A stretch of DNA of 64,000 nt from the NCBI RefSeq assembly GCF_000745965.1, contig NZ_JQKI01000001.1, positions 539,970 through 603,969 on the forward strand. The letters are read 5' to 3'. Below the pieces are notes generated by a model that ran no database searches, had not been told where the DNA came from, and was given only the letters and a program-made list of their open reading frames with translations. Below, piece after piece: positions 15,298 through 26,008 of this stretch. Made by a program: the position numbers and the translations under genes. This stretch comes from Edaphobacter aggregans DSM 19364. GTDB taxonomy: Bacteria; Acidobacteriota; Terriglobia; Terriglobales; Acidobacteriaceae. Each line of letters starts with the position of its first letter. Within the stretch, counting starts at the first letter, position 1.

Positions 15298-16188
15298 GTG
15301 ATCGTTCGGGATAGGCCAACTTTCTGGGAGCTGATCGGCATGTGGCGACTGTCGATACTACGCCGCATTGCGCCTCAGATCGTCAGTATATTGCTGTGGT
15401 CCTGCCTCGTGACGTGGGTGGACAGTCGCTATGCCGTGGTACTTCGGGGATGGACAGTCGCGCCGTTCACACTGCTTGGCGTGGCCCTGTCTATCTTTCT
15501 GGGCTTTCGCAACAGCGCGTGCTACGACCGCTGGTGGGAGGCCCGACGTCAGCTTGGCGGGATGATAGGCGAAATGCGTTCGTTCGCTCGTATCTGTGTC
15601 AGTTTGCCGAAAATCCATCAAACGGACCTTGAAGCGCTGGTGCGCGACGCTATTACATACACCTATGAGCTCATGTATGTACTACGCAAGGCACCGCGAC
15701 CGAGTCCTTTGTCTGCGGAGATTCCAAACACACGCAATGTTCCCGACCACATCCTGCGCAGACTCGGCCTTCGTGTGGCTGCGCAGCTTGAGAAAGGTGT
15801 TATCGGTGAACCAGTTTATAAGCTGTTGGAAGAAAGGCTGACAGCGTTCACGGACTTCCAGGTGGCGTGCGAACGCATACGCTCAACACCGACGCCGTTC
15901 ACCTACACTCTACTGATTCATCGAACCGCTTACGCATATTGCTTCCTCCTGCCATTCGGGCTCGCGGGCACGATGGGATGGGCAACACCGTTGTTCACGG
16001 GCCTCGTAGCATACGCGTTTTTCGGCCTGGATGCACTCGGGGACGAACTGGAAGACCCGTTTGGCGACCACGTCAATGCGCTCCCGCTGCTAGCATTGGC
16101 CCGAACGATAGAAATCAATCTGCTGGAAGCGATTGGTGCCGACGAGGTCCCGGAATTCCTGCAACCAATAGATTCCGTCTTGACATGA
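15298..16188 (+). CDS. Bestrophin-like family protein (UPF0187), copy 1
   Basis: The 296-residue protein begins at GTG 15298 after GAGGAG. It has the bestrophin signature FLGFRNSACYDRWWEARRQLG (about 62-80) with the conserved RWWEAR, transmembrane helices at about 25-45, 50-68, 205-225 and 230-250, and a C-terminal LEDPFGDHVNALPL-type segment that in animal bestrophins forms the Ca2+ clasp. Bacterial bestrophins are pentameric channels, often cation-selective, in the inner membrane. A second copy is at 24916 with similar length but little identity beyond the motifs. It stands alone. Confidence 0.9.
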   Translation: MIVRDRPTFWELIGMWRLSILRRIAPQIVSILLWSCLVTWVDSRYAVVLRGWTVAPFTLLGVALSIFLGFRNSACYDRWWEARRQLGGMIGEMRSFARICVSLPKIHQTDLEALVRDAITYTYELMYVLRKAPRPSPLSAEIPNTRNVPDHILRRLGLRVAAQLEKGVIGEPVYKLLEERLTAFTDFQVACERIRSTPTPFTYTLLIHRTAYAYCFLLPFGLAGTMGWATPLFTGLVAYAFFGLDALGDELEDPFGDHVNALPLLALARTIEINLLEAIGADEVPEFLQPIDSVLT

Positions 16189-16674
16189 CGGAAAGTCTCA
16201 AGGCGTGACCGCTCGAAGTTCCCGGCGTATGTGCGCATGCGGTGATGCCATTCGATAATGACGGCATGGGAGCGAAGCCTGGAACAAGAACTCAGCTCGC
16301 GCCAGTCGGAGACGCAAAGTAAGTTGAACTTCTGCTGCCCATAGGAAAGTGAAAGAAAACTGAGCAACGGAACAGCGCGATTCGTCTTTCGAGGGGAAAT
16401 GGCTCCCGAGACACGACACTCGAAACTGCACAAGGATTCATAACGAAATGTTGGCTAGGCGCCAATAATCTGGAAGTGTCGCATCGCGGAATGCGGCGGC
16501 GTTTTCGGTACCTATTCTGGAGCTAGACCCAAGTGGCGCTCAATGCGTGTTTTGGCCTTGTTATCGCCAATTGAGAATTACTTCCGGATTTGCCCGTATC
16601 CCGCTCATGATCAGCGATAAACGCTGGGCCCTGCGGATTGACTTGCTCGCGGCAGCTCTGCGAGACTCCCGCGT
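16189..16674. other. Gene-free region
   Basis: About 490 bases with no ORF that I can support on either strand and no clear repeat, promoter or terminator. The sequence is less GC-rich than its neighbours (for example 16320-16460), which fits an intergenic or decayed region. Confidence 0.6.
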
Positions 16675-17388
16675 ATGCGATACAGCGGCAAGGTGGAGTA
16701 TGCCCATGCGCGGAGGATAAGGGAGCGGAATACTAATCTCTATCGATTGGCGCACTGGCCTATATGGATCTGGGTTTTTTTTCTGGTACCCGGCCCTTTG
16801 ACCTTTACGCTGTTTGCGCGTGGGTTTGGCGGGGGGAATCTGGCGTGGCTGGCGGTGGTGCTGGCCGGAACGGGCGTGGCCGGTTTGTCTGGGCGGTTGC
16901 CGGGCGTGGAGCCACGGCCATACATCCTGCGCTTTGATGAGGCCAAGCCGAATCCGCTCTACCGGCGGGTGTGCTATACGTTCGCGTGGAACGCGGTGCT
17001 GAGTTTTGCGCTGCTTAACCTGAGTGGGCTAGCGATCGCGGCGGCGACCGGATCGTGGTACATGAAGCAGATTTACCACTATGCCTACCTGCCAGTGTGC
17101 GGAGCGGTTCTACTGCTGGGAGCCGCAGGCGCGTTGCCGCGTGTGGGGCGCTCGACCAAGGGCGAAGGCACGGAGAGGCGGTACTTCTACGGCTCGGTTT
17201 GGGCGGTGACGGTAGCGCAGACGCTGCTGCTGGCACTATGGCAGATACTGCCACCGACACGAACGGCGAACATCGTGAAGCTGTGTGTGTTTGTGGGTGC
17301 GCTGCTGCTGATGGGGCTGGCGGCATATCGCGGGGCGCTGCCGCGGACGCGTCCCATTGTGCCGGGGGAGTTGATGGTCGCGGACTGA
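16675..17388 (+). CDS. Polytopic membrane protein of unknown function
   Basis: The 237-residue protein has about six hydrophobic helices (roughly 26-45, 52-70, 98-118, 130-150, 178-198 and 203-222), with a basic N-terminus (ARRIRERNTNLYRLAHW) and a charged loop between helices four and five (PRVGRSTKGEGTERRYF). No family motif is recognisable. It likely resides in the inner membrane. It is flanked by unrelated genes and is G-ending at third positions. No good ribosome binding site was found for the ATG at 16675. Confidence 0.65.
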   Translation: MRYSGKVEYAHARRIRERNTNLYRLAHWPIWIWVFFLVPGPLTFTLFARGFGGGNLAWLAVVLAGTGVAGLSGRLPGVEPRPYILRFDEAKPNPLYRRVCYTFAWNAVLSFALLNLSGLAIAAATGSWYMKQIYHYAYLPVCGAVLLLGAAGALPRVGRSTKGEGTERRYFYGSVWAVTVAQTLLLALWQILPPTRTANIVKLCVFVGALLLMGLAAYRGALPRTRPIVPGELMVAD

Positions 17389-17556
17389 GGTGCACGCCTG
17401 GCTCGCGGAGTCAGGCGTTTCGTTTCGAGTCACTCTCGGTTGGTCGGCAAACCGAAGATTGACGACTTATTCTCAATGAGTGTCTAGCGCTCTTACCGAG
17501 GACCGATCGGTACCGCGAAGTCTTGCTTATAGCTCCCTGAAGAGCGCTGTTCAAAC

Positions 17557-19527
<1,971 letters not shown>

Positions 19528-19739
19528 TTATCCCTATTTTCGCATCTTCGTCACACCTTAATCTTTTTTGACCTTGCGATGACAACGCCCTGACACGTTG
19601 CCTCGTTGCGCGACCTACGCTGACCGAGGATTCAGCGCAGCCCTCCCCGTCTGCTGTTGGTTCCGAGCGCCGCAGCGGCACATCCTGCGGCGCGGCGCTC
19701 CCTGGGCCCGCGGGGCAAACCAGCATAAGGAGCAACACA

Positions 19740-20951
19740 ATGAACGTATCTCCGAGAATGGCAGCAGGCATAACGCTTGCTTTATCGTTATCGTCCGCCG
19801 CCTTTGCACAGCGCTACGAGCAGGTCAACCTCGACGCCAACGTTCCCGGCGCCGCCGAATCACCTGATCCACAACTTATCAACGGCTGGGGCCTGGCCCG
19901 CAGCGCGGGCAGCTTCTGGTGGGTCTCCGACGAGGGCACTGGAGTAGCGACCCTCTACAACGGGGCCGGAGCCAAGCAGGGGCTCGTGGTCAAGATCCCG
20001 AAGAACGACCCCAACGATCCAACCTTCCCCAACGGCACTCCGACGGGGGTGATTCCCAACAGCAACACGACCGACTTTCCTGCCGCTCCGGGCAAGACTG
20101 CGGCGTTTATCTTCGCCACGCTCGACGGCAGCATTGCAGCGTGGAACCCGACCGTGGGCAACACGCCTAACGTTCCCGGCCCATCCACCAATGCAGTTAC
20201 TGTGGTTCACACGAAGGACGGCTCCGAGAGCTTTACGGGACTTACCTCGGCCTTCATCGACGACAAGCGCTATCTCTACGTCGCCAACTTCCTCAAGGGG
20301 CGTATCGACGTCTTCGACAGCAGCTTTCAGCCAGTGCAGCTGAAGGCCGTCCGCGACCACGATCATGACTTCGACGATTTCTTTGGCGGCAACGAGAAGC
20401 CCTTTACGGACGAGCGTCTGCCGCGCAACTACGTTCCCTTCAACGTGCAGGCGATCGGCAACGACATCGTCGTCACGTATGCGCTGCACTTTGCCGGCGA
20501 TCCGTTTGAGACGCCGGGGCCTGGGCTTGGCTTCGTCGATATCTACTCTTCAAAGGGCAAGCTGCTGCGCAGGCTCGAGCACGGCGACTGGCTGAACGCG
20601 CCGTGGGGCGTTGCACTGGCGCCGCTGGACTTCGGTAAGTTCAGCCATCGGCTGCTGGTCTCGAACTTCTCCGCCGGCGGAACCACGCAGTCGGCGGGCT
20701 TCATCTCGGCCTACGACCTCGACACGGGCAAGTTCGAGGGCTTGCTCCAGGATGTGAACGGAAAGCCGCTCTCGATCAACGGCATATGGTCGATCAGCTT
20801 TGCCAACAGCGCAACACCGAACAGCTACGACCCGGACGAGGCTCCGGCGTCGGAGCTGTACTTCACGGCCGGCCCCAACCAGGGCACCAACGGCCTCTTC
20901 GGATACCTGTTCCCGGTCGCAACCGACCAGGTTCAGGGAAATCAGCAGTAA
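19740..20951 (+). CDS. TIGR03118 family exported protein (beta-propeller-like)
   Basis: The 403-residue protein has a signal peptide (AAGITLALSLSSAAFAQ) and then repeated blades typical of TIGR03118: LINGWGLARSAGSFWWVSDE, FTGLTSAFIDDKRYLYVANF, LNAPWGVALAPLDFGKFSHRLLV and INGIWSISFANS, ending in ELYFTAGPNQGTNGLFGYL. Length and order fit the family, whose function is unknown. AAGGAG precedes ATG 19740. The gene ends in a strong C(UUCG)G hairpin terminator. Confidence 0.93.
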   Translation: MNVSPRMAAGITLALSLSSAAFAQRYEQVNLDANVPGAAESPDPQLINGWGLARSAGSFWWVSDEGTGVATLYNGAGAKQGLVVKIPKNDPNDPTFPNGTPTGVIPNSNTTDFPAAPGKTAAFIFATLDGSIAAWNPTVGNTPNVPGPSTNAVTVVHTKDGSESFTGLTSAFIDDKRYLYVANFLKGRIDVFDSSFQPVQLKAVRDHDHDFDDFFGGNEKPFTDERLPRNYVPFNVQAIGNDIVVTYALHFAGDPFETPGPGLGFVDIYSSKGKLLRRLEHGDWLNAPWGVALAPLDFGKFSHRLLVSNFSAGGTTQSAGFISAYDLDTGKFEGLLQDVNGKPLSINGIWSISFANSATPNSYDPDEAPASELYFTAGPNQGTNGLFGYLFPVATDQVQGNQQ

Positions 20952-20973
20952 AGAAAGGTGCGTCATCGGCATT

Positions 20974-21010
20974 GAGAGCCAAGGGACTTCGGTCCCTGGC
21001 TCTCCTTTTT
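20974..21010 (+). terminator. Rho-independent terminator with UUCG tetraloop
   Basis: GAGAGCCAAGGGAC (20974-20987) pairs with GTCCCTGGCTCTC (20992-21004) around a TTCG loop with one bulged A, and CTTTTT follows. The C(UUCG)G closure makes it very stable. It ends the TIGR03118 transcript. Confidence 0.92.
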
Positions 21011-21127
21011 GCGTTGCAGTCACTAGCACCACTGCGGGAGTTGGCGGCGCGGCGTTGCCATCTGGCGTGGACGTGGTGGGGCGAGACAACGGCGTATCGC
21101 TCTGCTAAGGTCAATCTTGAGAGTTTG

Positions 21128-21463
21128 ATGACAGGCGAGCCACAACTTTTCCCGGATCACGAACCCACTGTGTTGCCTCCTCCCCCGAGCGGCCCTGACG
21201 CGACCCGGCGTGCGACTCCTGTCTGGCTGCAGCGACTCTCGCTCTTCGTGCTGGTGCTGTTCTGCGTGTACCTGGGTGTGCTGGTGATGGTGCTGCCGTG
21301 GTGGCCGCGCATCTGGGACCAGAACCTCTTCATCCTCTCCCATCCAACGCTGGCGGCCATCCTGCACAACGGAGCGGTCCGCGGTATGATCTCCGGGCTG
21401 GGGCTGCTGGATATCTGGATCGGCATCTCCGAGGCCGTGCACTATCGCGACTATCGCGGTTGA
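21128..21463 (+). CDS. Small membrane protein of unknown function
   Basis: From ATG 21128 the protein has 111 residues: a proline-rich cytosolic start (LPPPPSGPDATRR), one long helix at about 35-58 (LSLFVLVLFCVYLGVLVMVLPWW) and a second shorter hydrophobic stretch near 85-102 (GMISGLGLLDIWIGISEAV). Two membrane passes are likely. The last residues (HYRDYRG) are charged. I do not recognise it. It begins 29 bases before the LOG gene and may be cotranscribed with it. Confidence 0.7.
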   Translation: MTGEPQLFPDHEPTVLPPPPSGPDATRRATPVWLQRLSLFVLVLFCVYLGVLVMVLPWWPRIWDQNLFILSHPTLAAILHNGAVRGMISGLGLLDIWIGISEAVHYRDYRG

Positions 21464-21492
21464 CGCGTCGAACATTCTAAGGACCGCGAACA

Positions 21493-22515
21493 ATGGCAAC
21501 CGACTCCAAGAATCCGGCTGTGCCCCCAACTCCTGAGGCTCTTCCCAACGCTCCGCTCGCCTACCGGAATGATGACTTCCTCGGCTCGCCCGACGGCCGC
21601 ATTCTGCGCATCCTTTCCGAGTATCAGGAGCCGCTCTCGCGCTTCCGTCGCGAGCGCATCCAGGACACGATCGTCTTCTTCGGCTCGGCACGCTTCCGCG
21701 CTCTCGATGTTGCTGCGGCGAACTTCGAGCTGCTGGCCAACACCGGCTCGCGCGAGCCTGCGGCCGAGCAGCCCGCCTCGCTCGAAGAGGTGGAGCACGG
21801 TAAGGCGACCGGAGCCCGTCTGCGCCTCGCCGGAGCGGCCATCGAGATGGCTGCCTACTACGAGGACGCGCGTGAGCTGGCGAACATGCTCGCGACGTGG
21901 GCCAAGTCGCTGCCCGGACCGCGTCACCGCTTCGTCATCACCTCGGGCGGAGGCCCCGGCATCATGGAGGCCGCCAATCGCGGAGCCTACGAGGCAGGCG
22001 CGAAGACGATCGGCCTGAACATCAAACTCCCCTTCGAGCAGCAGCCGAATCCTTACGTTACGCCCTCGCTCAACTTCGACTTCCACTACTTCTTCATGCG
22101 CAAGTACTGGCTCGTCTACCTGGCGAAGGCGCTGGTGATCTTTCCGGGAGGCTTCGGCACGCTCGACGAGATGTTCGAGATCCTGACACTGGCGCAGACG
22201 CACAAGCTGGCGAAGAAGATCACGGTCGTCATCTATGGAACGCCCTACTGGAAGAGCGTCATCAATCTCGACGTGCTTGCCGAGAAGGGAGCCATTGCGC
22301 CCGGAGACCTCGGACTGTTGCACTACGCCGATACGCCCCAGCAGGCCTTCGACATCCTCAAAGCGGGGCTCACGGAGAACCACCTCAACTCCGACTACGA
22401 GCGGGCGCAGCAGCAGGAGCGCGCCCGCCGCACGGCCGCCGATGCCAACATCCCGCACGACCCCGCACCGACGGCGCAGGAGATGATGGGTCCGGATATC
22501 GCTTCGACCCGGTGA
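21493..22515 (+). CDS. LOG family protein (cytokinin-riboside phosphoribohydrolase-like)
   Basis: The 340-residue protein has the LOG/TIGR00730 motifs: FFGSARF at the start of the Rossmann-like fold, TSGGGPGIMEAANRGAYEAG (about 152-172) and the signature VIFPGGFGTLDEMFE (about 217-231). LOG proteins hydrolyse nucleoside 5'-monophosphates, releasing the base; the old label 'lysine decarboxylase' is wrong. This longer variant has an N-terminal extension of about 90 residues with an alanine/glutamate-rich insert, seen in other soil bacteria. Location: cytosol. Confidence 0.9.
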   Translation: MATDSKNPAVPPTPEALPNAPLAYRNDDFLGSPDGRILRILSEYQEPLSRFRRERIQDTIVFFGSARFRALDVAAANFELLANTGSREPAAEQPASLEEVEHGKATGARLRLAGAAIEMAAYYEDARELANMLATWAKSLPGPRHRFVITSGGGPGIMEAANRGAYEAGAKTIGLNIKLPFEQQPNPYVTPSLNFDFHYFFMRKYWLVYLAKALVIFPGGFGTLDEMFEILTLAQTHKLAKKITVVIYGTPYWKSVINLDVLAEKGAIAPGDLGLLHYADTPQQAFDILKAGLTENHLNSDYERAQQQERARRTAADANIPHDPAPTAQEMMGPDIASTR

Positions 22516-22812
22516 AGTTTTTTGAGGCTTGGCACGGATCGACACTGGTCGCACCGATCTTCAGAGCAAGGTAATAATCAACAGCGTTGAAGTGGTCCTG
22601 ACCGTCAGGCGCAGTCTGGATCTTCGCCTTCATTCATCTCTCTTTAATCCGTGTCATCGTAGCGATCCGTGCTAAGCCTTCTGGCAGGGTCTGTAACCTA
22701 CTAAGTCACCTCGGCTTGCAAATATTGAAGCCTCATTCTCGGTGCAGTCATCGCCTCGTCACATTTCGCCCTCATACTGCCCCCGAGCAGGCTAAGACAA
22801 CCCGGAGGGCGA

Positions 22813-23991
22813 ATGAGCCAGTCCACTATCTCGTATCTGTGGCGCGAACCCGAGGCCGCCAAGGGCTTCACGACCGGCGTTTCACTGCACAGTCACACCA
22901 ACCAATCCCACGAGACACTGGACTTCATCGCTGAGCTCTCGCGCGACTGGGGCTTTCTGCAGCCGATCATGCGCTGGGCTGAGGGCCGGTCGCATCGCCT
23001 CTCCGGCATCCGTCCCGACTACGCACACAGCTACTGGACTCCACCGCTGACGCCGCGCCTTGCCTTCGACCTCGAGAGCAAGCAGATCGAGGACCGCCTG
23101 CAGCTTCCGGCGCTGGTCTCCATTACCGACCACGACGACATCAACGCTCCTCTGCTGCTGCGCACGGTGCCGTCGGCGCGCCATATTCCGGTCTCGGTCG
23201 AGTGGACCGTGCCGTTCTACGAGAGCGCCTTCCACATCGGCGTCCACAATCTTCCCTCGGCCACTGGCATCGAGTGGATGGAGCGGATGCGCGCTTTCAC
23301 GGCGATCCCCGTGGCCGAGCGCGCTCCGGGAATGCTGCGCGAGATCCTCGCCGAGCTCGACGAGATTCCGCAGGTGATGATCGTCTTCAACCACCCCATC
23401 TGGGACCTCTATCGCGTGGGCCACGCGCGGCACGAGGTGCTGGTGAACGAGTTCCTCGCCGTCTACGGGCAGTACATCCACGCGCTGGAGTTGAACGGTC
23501 TGCGCGACTGGAAGGAGAACCGCGAGGCCGCGACGCTTGCCGGCAAGTGGAACCAGCTCGTCATCTCGGGCGGCGACCGCCACGGCGTCGAGCCCAACGC
23601 GAACGTCAACCTGACGCGCGCGACCAGCTTCACGGAATTCGTCAACGAGGTGCGCCGCGAGCGCCAGAGCCACGTCCTCTATATGCCGCAGTACGCCGAG
23701 CCCTGGAAGCACCGCATCCTGCAGTCCACGCTCGACGCCATCCACGACTACCCGCACTTTCCCGAGGGCACGCAACGCTGGGACCAGCGGGTCTACCACC
23801 CGGACGCCAGCGGCAACATTCGGCCGCTCTCAGAGCTTTGGGCCTCCGAGGCCAAGCGGGCCCCGGTCTGGGTCAGCGCCCTCATCCACTCGGTCCGGAT
23901 GATGGGAGCGGCGCCGCTCTCCGGGACGCTTCGTCTGGCCTGGGACGACTCCGCCAAGATGCGCGCCGCATTGGCAAAACAGGACGCCTGA
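22813..23991 (+). CDS. PHP-like metal-dependent phosphoesterase
   Basis: The 392-residue protein has N-terminal HSHTNQSHETLDFI (about residues 26-39; HxH metal motif), then SITDHDDINAPLLLR (about 102-116; the PHP TDHD motif), and a later SGGDRHGVEPN with the third metal-binding histidine cluster (about 255-265). These are the landmarks of PHP domains, which bind two or three metal ions and act on phosphoester bonds. The C-terminal third is not typical. It is 297 bases after the LOG gene, without a clear promoter, and convergent with the universal stress gene six bases later. Confidence 0.82.
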   Translation: MSQSTISYLWREPEAAKGFTTGVSLHSHTNQSHETLDFIAELSRDWGFLQPIMRWAEGRSHRLSGIRPDYAHSYWTPPLTPRLAFDLESKQIEDRLQLPALVSITDHDDINAPLLLRTVPSARHIPVSVEWTVPFYESAFHIGVHNLPSATGIEWMERMRAFTAIPVAERAPGMLREILAELDEIPQVMIVFNHPIWDLYRVGHARHEVLVNEFLAVYGQYIHALELNGLRDWKENREAATLAGKWNQLVISGGDRHGVEPNANVNLTRATSFTEFVNEVRRERQSHVLYMPQYAEPWKHRILQSTLDAIHDYPHFPEGTQRWDQRVYHPDASGNIRPLSELWASEAKRAPVWVSALIHSVRMMGAAPLSGTLRLAWDDSAKMRAALAKQDA

Positions 23992-23997
23992 GTCTGG

Positions 23998-24891
23998 TTA
24001 CGAGGCTCGCACGAAGCCAGGGTTGAGCGCGCCAAGCTTCGTCTGCGACGCGACCTCCGGAGTCAGCGGGACCGAGAGGATGCCCGCGCTCAGGCGCCGG
24101 AAGATCGGGTTGACGACCGGCCCCCGCAGCAGCTGAGGCTCGCACGCCGCCTGGCGGCTCACCAGCAGCATGTCCGCCCCAGTCCGCTCGAAAAGCTGCG
24201 GCAGCAGCCGGCGCACCGGTCCCTGCTCCATGTGCAGGTCGATCTTCGGCGCGGACTCCAGCGATGCCGTGATGTCCTGCATCCACGCCTCGGCATACTC
24301 CTCGCCCAGCGGACCGGCGCTGCGCAGCGGGTGGGTCAACGAGCCTTCATCGACGTTCGGAATCACGTGAATCAGGTGCAGTATCGCGTTCGTCGCCGCC
24401 GCATAGCGCGCTCCGTAGCGAAGATGCGACGTTCCCTCCTCCGGGCTGCTCACCAGCGCGGCCAGGTGCTTCGCTCCCGCCGGAATCGGCTCGCCGACCA
24501 GCGTCCTTCCCAGCGTCCAGACAGGGATCGGCAGCTGCTCTATCAGCTTCGCCCGTAGCGAGCGATGCCACGGTCGCGGCAATCCCGACTGGTCCGATGG
24601 GGGCAGCAGGAGAAGCGTGTCTCGCATGTTCTCGCAGAAGCTCGCGATCTCCTGGGCCGGATCGCCATCAAGCAGCAGACGATCGCAGTTCGGATAGTTG
24701 TCCGCCTCCGCAAAGAACGACTCAAGCCGGCTGCGCGCATCGCGATACAACCCTCGCCGCGAGTCGTATACATGCAGGATCGTCAGCCGGCAGCCAAGCT
24801 GGTCAACCCATCGCGCCACCGCGGGAATCGCTGAGTGGCAGGCATCAGAGAAGTTCGTAGCAAAGACGATATGAACGGTGCGGTCCAGCAT
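23998..24891 (-). CDS. Universal stress protein, tandem two-domain
   Basis: The 297-residue protein has a first UspA domain starting IVFATNFSDACHSAIPAVARW with ATP-site neighbourhood and a second starting near residue 140 (LAALVSSPEEGTSHLRYGARYA), in the tandem layout of many acidobacterial USPs. The canonical G-x2-G-x9-G(S/T) nucleotide loop is not evident in either half (LLPPSDQSGLPRPW and SRQAACEPQLLRGPV), so ATP binding is doubtful. It starts 24 bases after the bestrophin stop on the same strand, so the two form a probable stress or ion-response operon. Confidence 0.82.
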   Translation of the reverse strand: MLDRTVHIVFATNFSDACHSAIPAVARWVDQLGCRLTILHVYDSRRGLYRDARSRLESFFAEADNYPNCDRLLLDGDPAQEIASFCENMRDTLLLLPPSDQSGLPRPWHRSLRAKLIEQLPIPVWTLGRTLVGEPIPAGAKHLAALVSSPEEGTSHLRYGARYAAATNAILHLIHVIPNVDEGSLTHPLRSAGPLGEEYAEAWMQDITASLESAPKIDLHMEQGPVRRLLPQLFERTGADMLLVSRQAACEPQLLRGPVVNPIFRRLSAGILSVPLTPEVASQTKLGALNPGFVRAS

Positions 24892-24915
24892 GTTGGATAT
24901 CTCCTGTTGGAAAAG

Positions 24916-25854
24916 TCAAAATACAAAGCCGTCGACCGGCTGCACATCGCGCAGCCGCGGCCACGGAACCGGCTGTGGCAGCGGCCGCTCGTCGAACTGC
25001 ATCTGCTCGCGAAGGTTCAGCTCGATCGTCCTTGAGAGCGCGGTCATCGGCGTGTCGTGAATCGTGTTGTCGAACGGATTCGCAATCTCGCGGCTCATCA
25101 GATCGGCCGCGATAAACGTGAATGAGATCAGCGTCGAAGCCAGCGGGGTCATCAACCCCAGGTCCTCCACAACGGCCAGCGGAAGCAGCCAGCAGAAGAC
25201 ATCCACCAGCACGCGCGGAAGATAGTCGAATTGCCGCGGCAGCGGGGTGTTCTTGATGCGCTCGCACGCGCCCTGGATATTCGCGAGCGCATTGAGGTTC
25301 TCATCGATCGCAGTCCACCGAAACGTATCGAGCAGCGTCTTCTGGTGCGCCTCGCGCAGAAGGTTGCCCATCGTCATCAGGATCGCTGCGGGAACATTCG
25401 CGTAGCTGCGCAGACGAGCCGTAGCCTCCTCTCCCAGCACGCACACCAGCTCAGGAAACGGAGTTTGCCTCCGCAGATGGCAACGCAGCGCATGCGCAAA
25501 GGCGATCTGGTTCAGCACCAGCTGCTGCCGGATGGACACCCTGCCCTCAACCGCAGGCTCGTCTTCGATCATCGTCAGGAACTGCCGCGCCAGCGAGCGC
25601 GAGGTGTTGATCAGCGAGCCCCACAGACTCCGCGCCTCCCACCATCGCGCATAAGCAGCATTCGTCCGAAAGGCGAGAAAGATCGTCAGAGCCGAAGCCA
25701 GCGGAGCGATCGGCAGCCCGTTCAACGAGATCCACTGATGGTGAAAGACCGAGTAGATCACTGCAATCGTGCAGTCGAACACCAGCAGGATCAGTAGCCG
25801 CTTCCACGCATAGGGCCAGATTCGTTTCAGCGGTATGCGGTCGCGGACGATCAT
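24916..25854 (-). CDS. Bestrophin-like family protein (UPF0187), copy 2
   Basis: The 312-residue protein has the bestrophin signature AFRTNAAYARWWEARSLWGSL (about 65-85), four predicted membrane helices and the C-terminal SREIANPFDNTIHDTPMTAL segment, followed by LREQMQFDERPLPQPVP. The start MIVRDRIPLKRIWPYAWKR matches the MIVRDRPTFWELIG start of copy 1, confirming both starts. Probable inner-membrane anion or cation channel. Operon with the universal stress protein 24 bases downstream. Confidence 0.9.
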   Translation of the reverse strand: MIVRDRIPLKRIWPYAWKRLLILLVFDCTIAVIYSVFHHQWISLNGLPIAPLASALTIFLAFRTNAAYARWWEARSLWGSLINTSRSLARQFLTMIEDEPAVEGRVSIRQQLVLNQIAFAHALRCHLRRQTPFPELVCVLGEEATARLRSYANVPAAILMTMGNLLREAHQKTLLDTFRWTAIDENLNALANIQGACERIKNTPLPRQFDYLPRVLVDVFCWLLPLAVVEDLGLMTPLASTLISFTFIAADLMSREIANPFDNTIHDTPMTALSRTIELNLREQMQFDERPLPQPVPWPRLRDVQPVDGFVF

Positions 25855-26008
25855 GCTCTCAATCCCTCCATGGCGATTAGAGCGGCAATCCCCCGCAATC
25901 GCGTCCTATCTTGCAGATTGTCTTTGGCGATGACCGAACGACATCGCGCAGCCTATCTTTCGGCCATTCGTGGCGCCTTGCGATAGCTTTGCGTCTAATG
26001 TAGTAAGG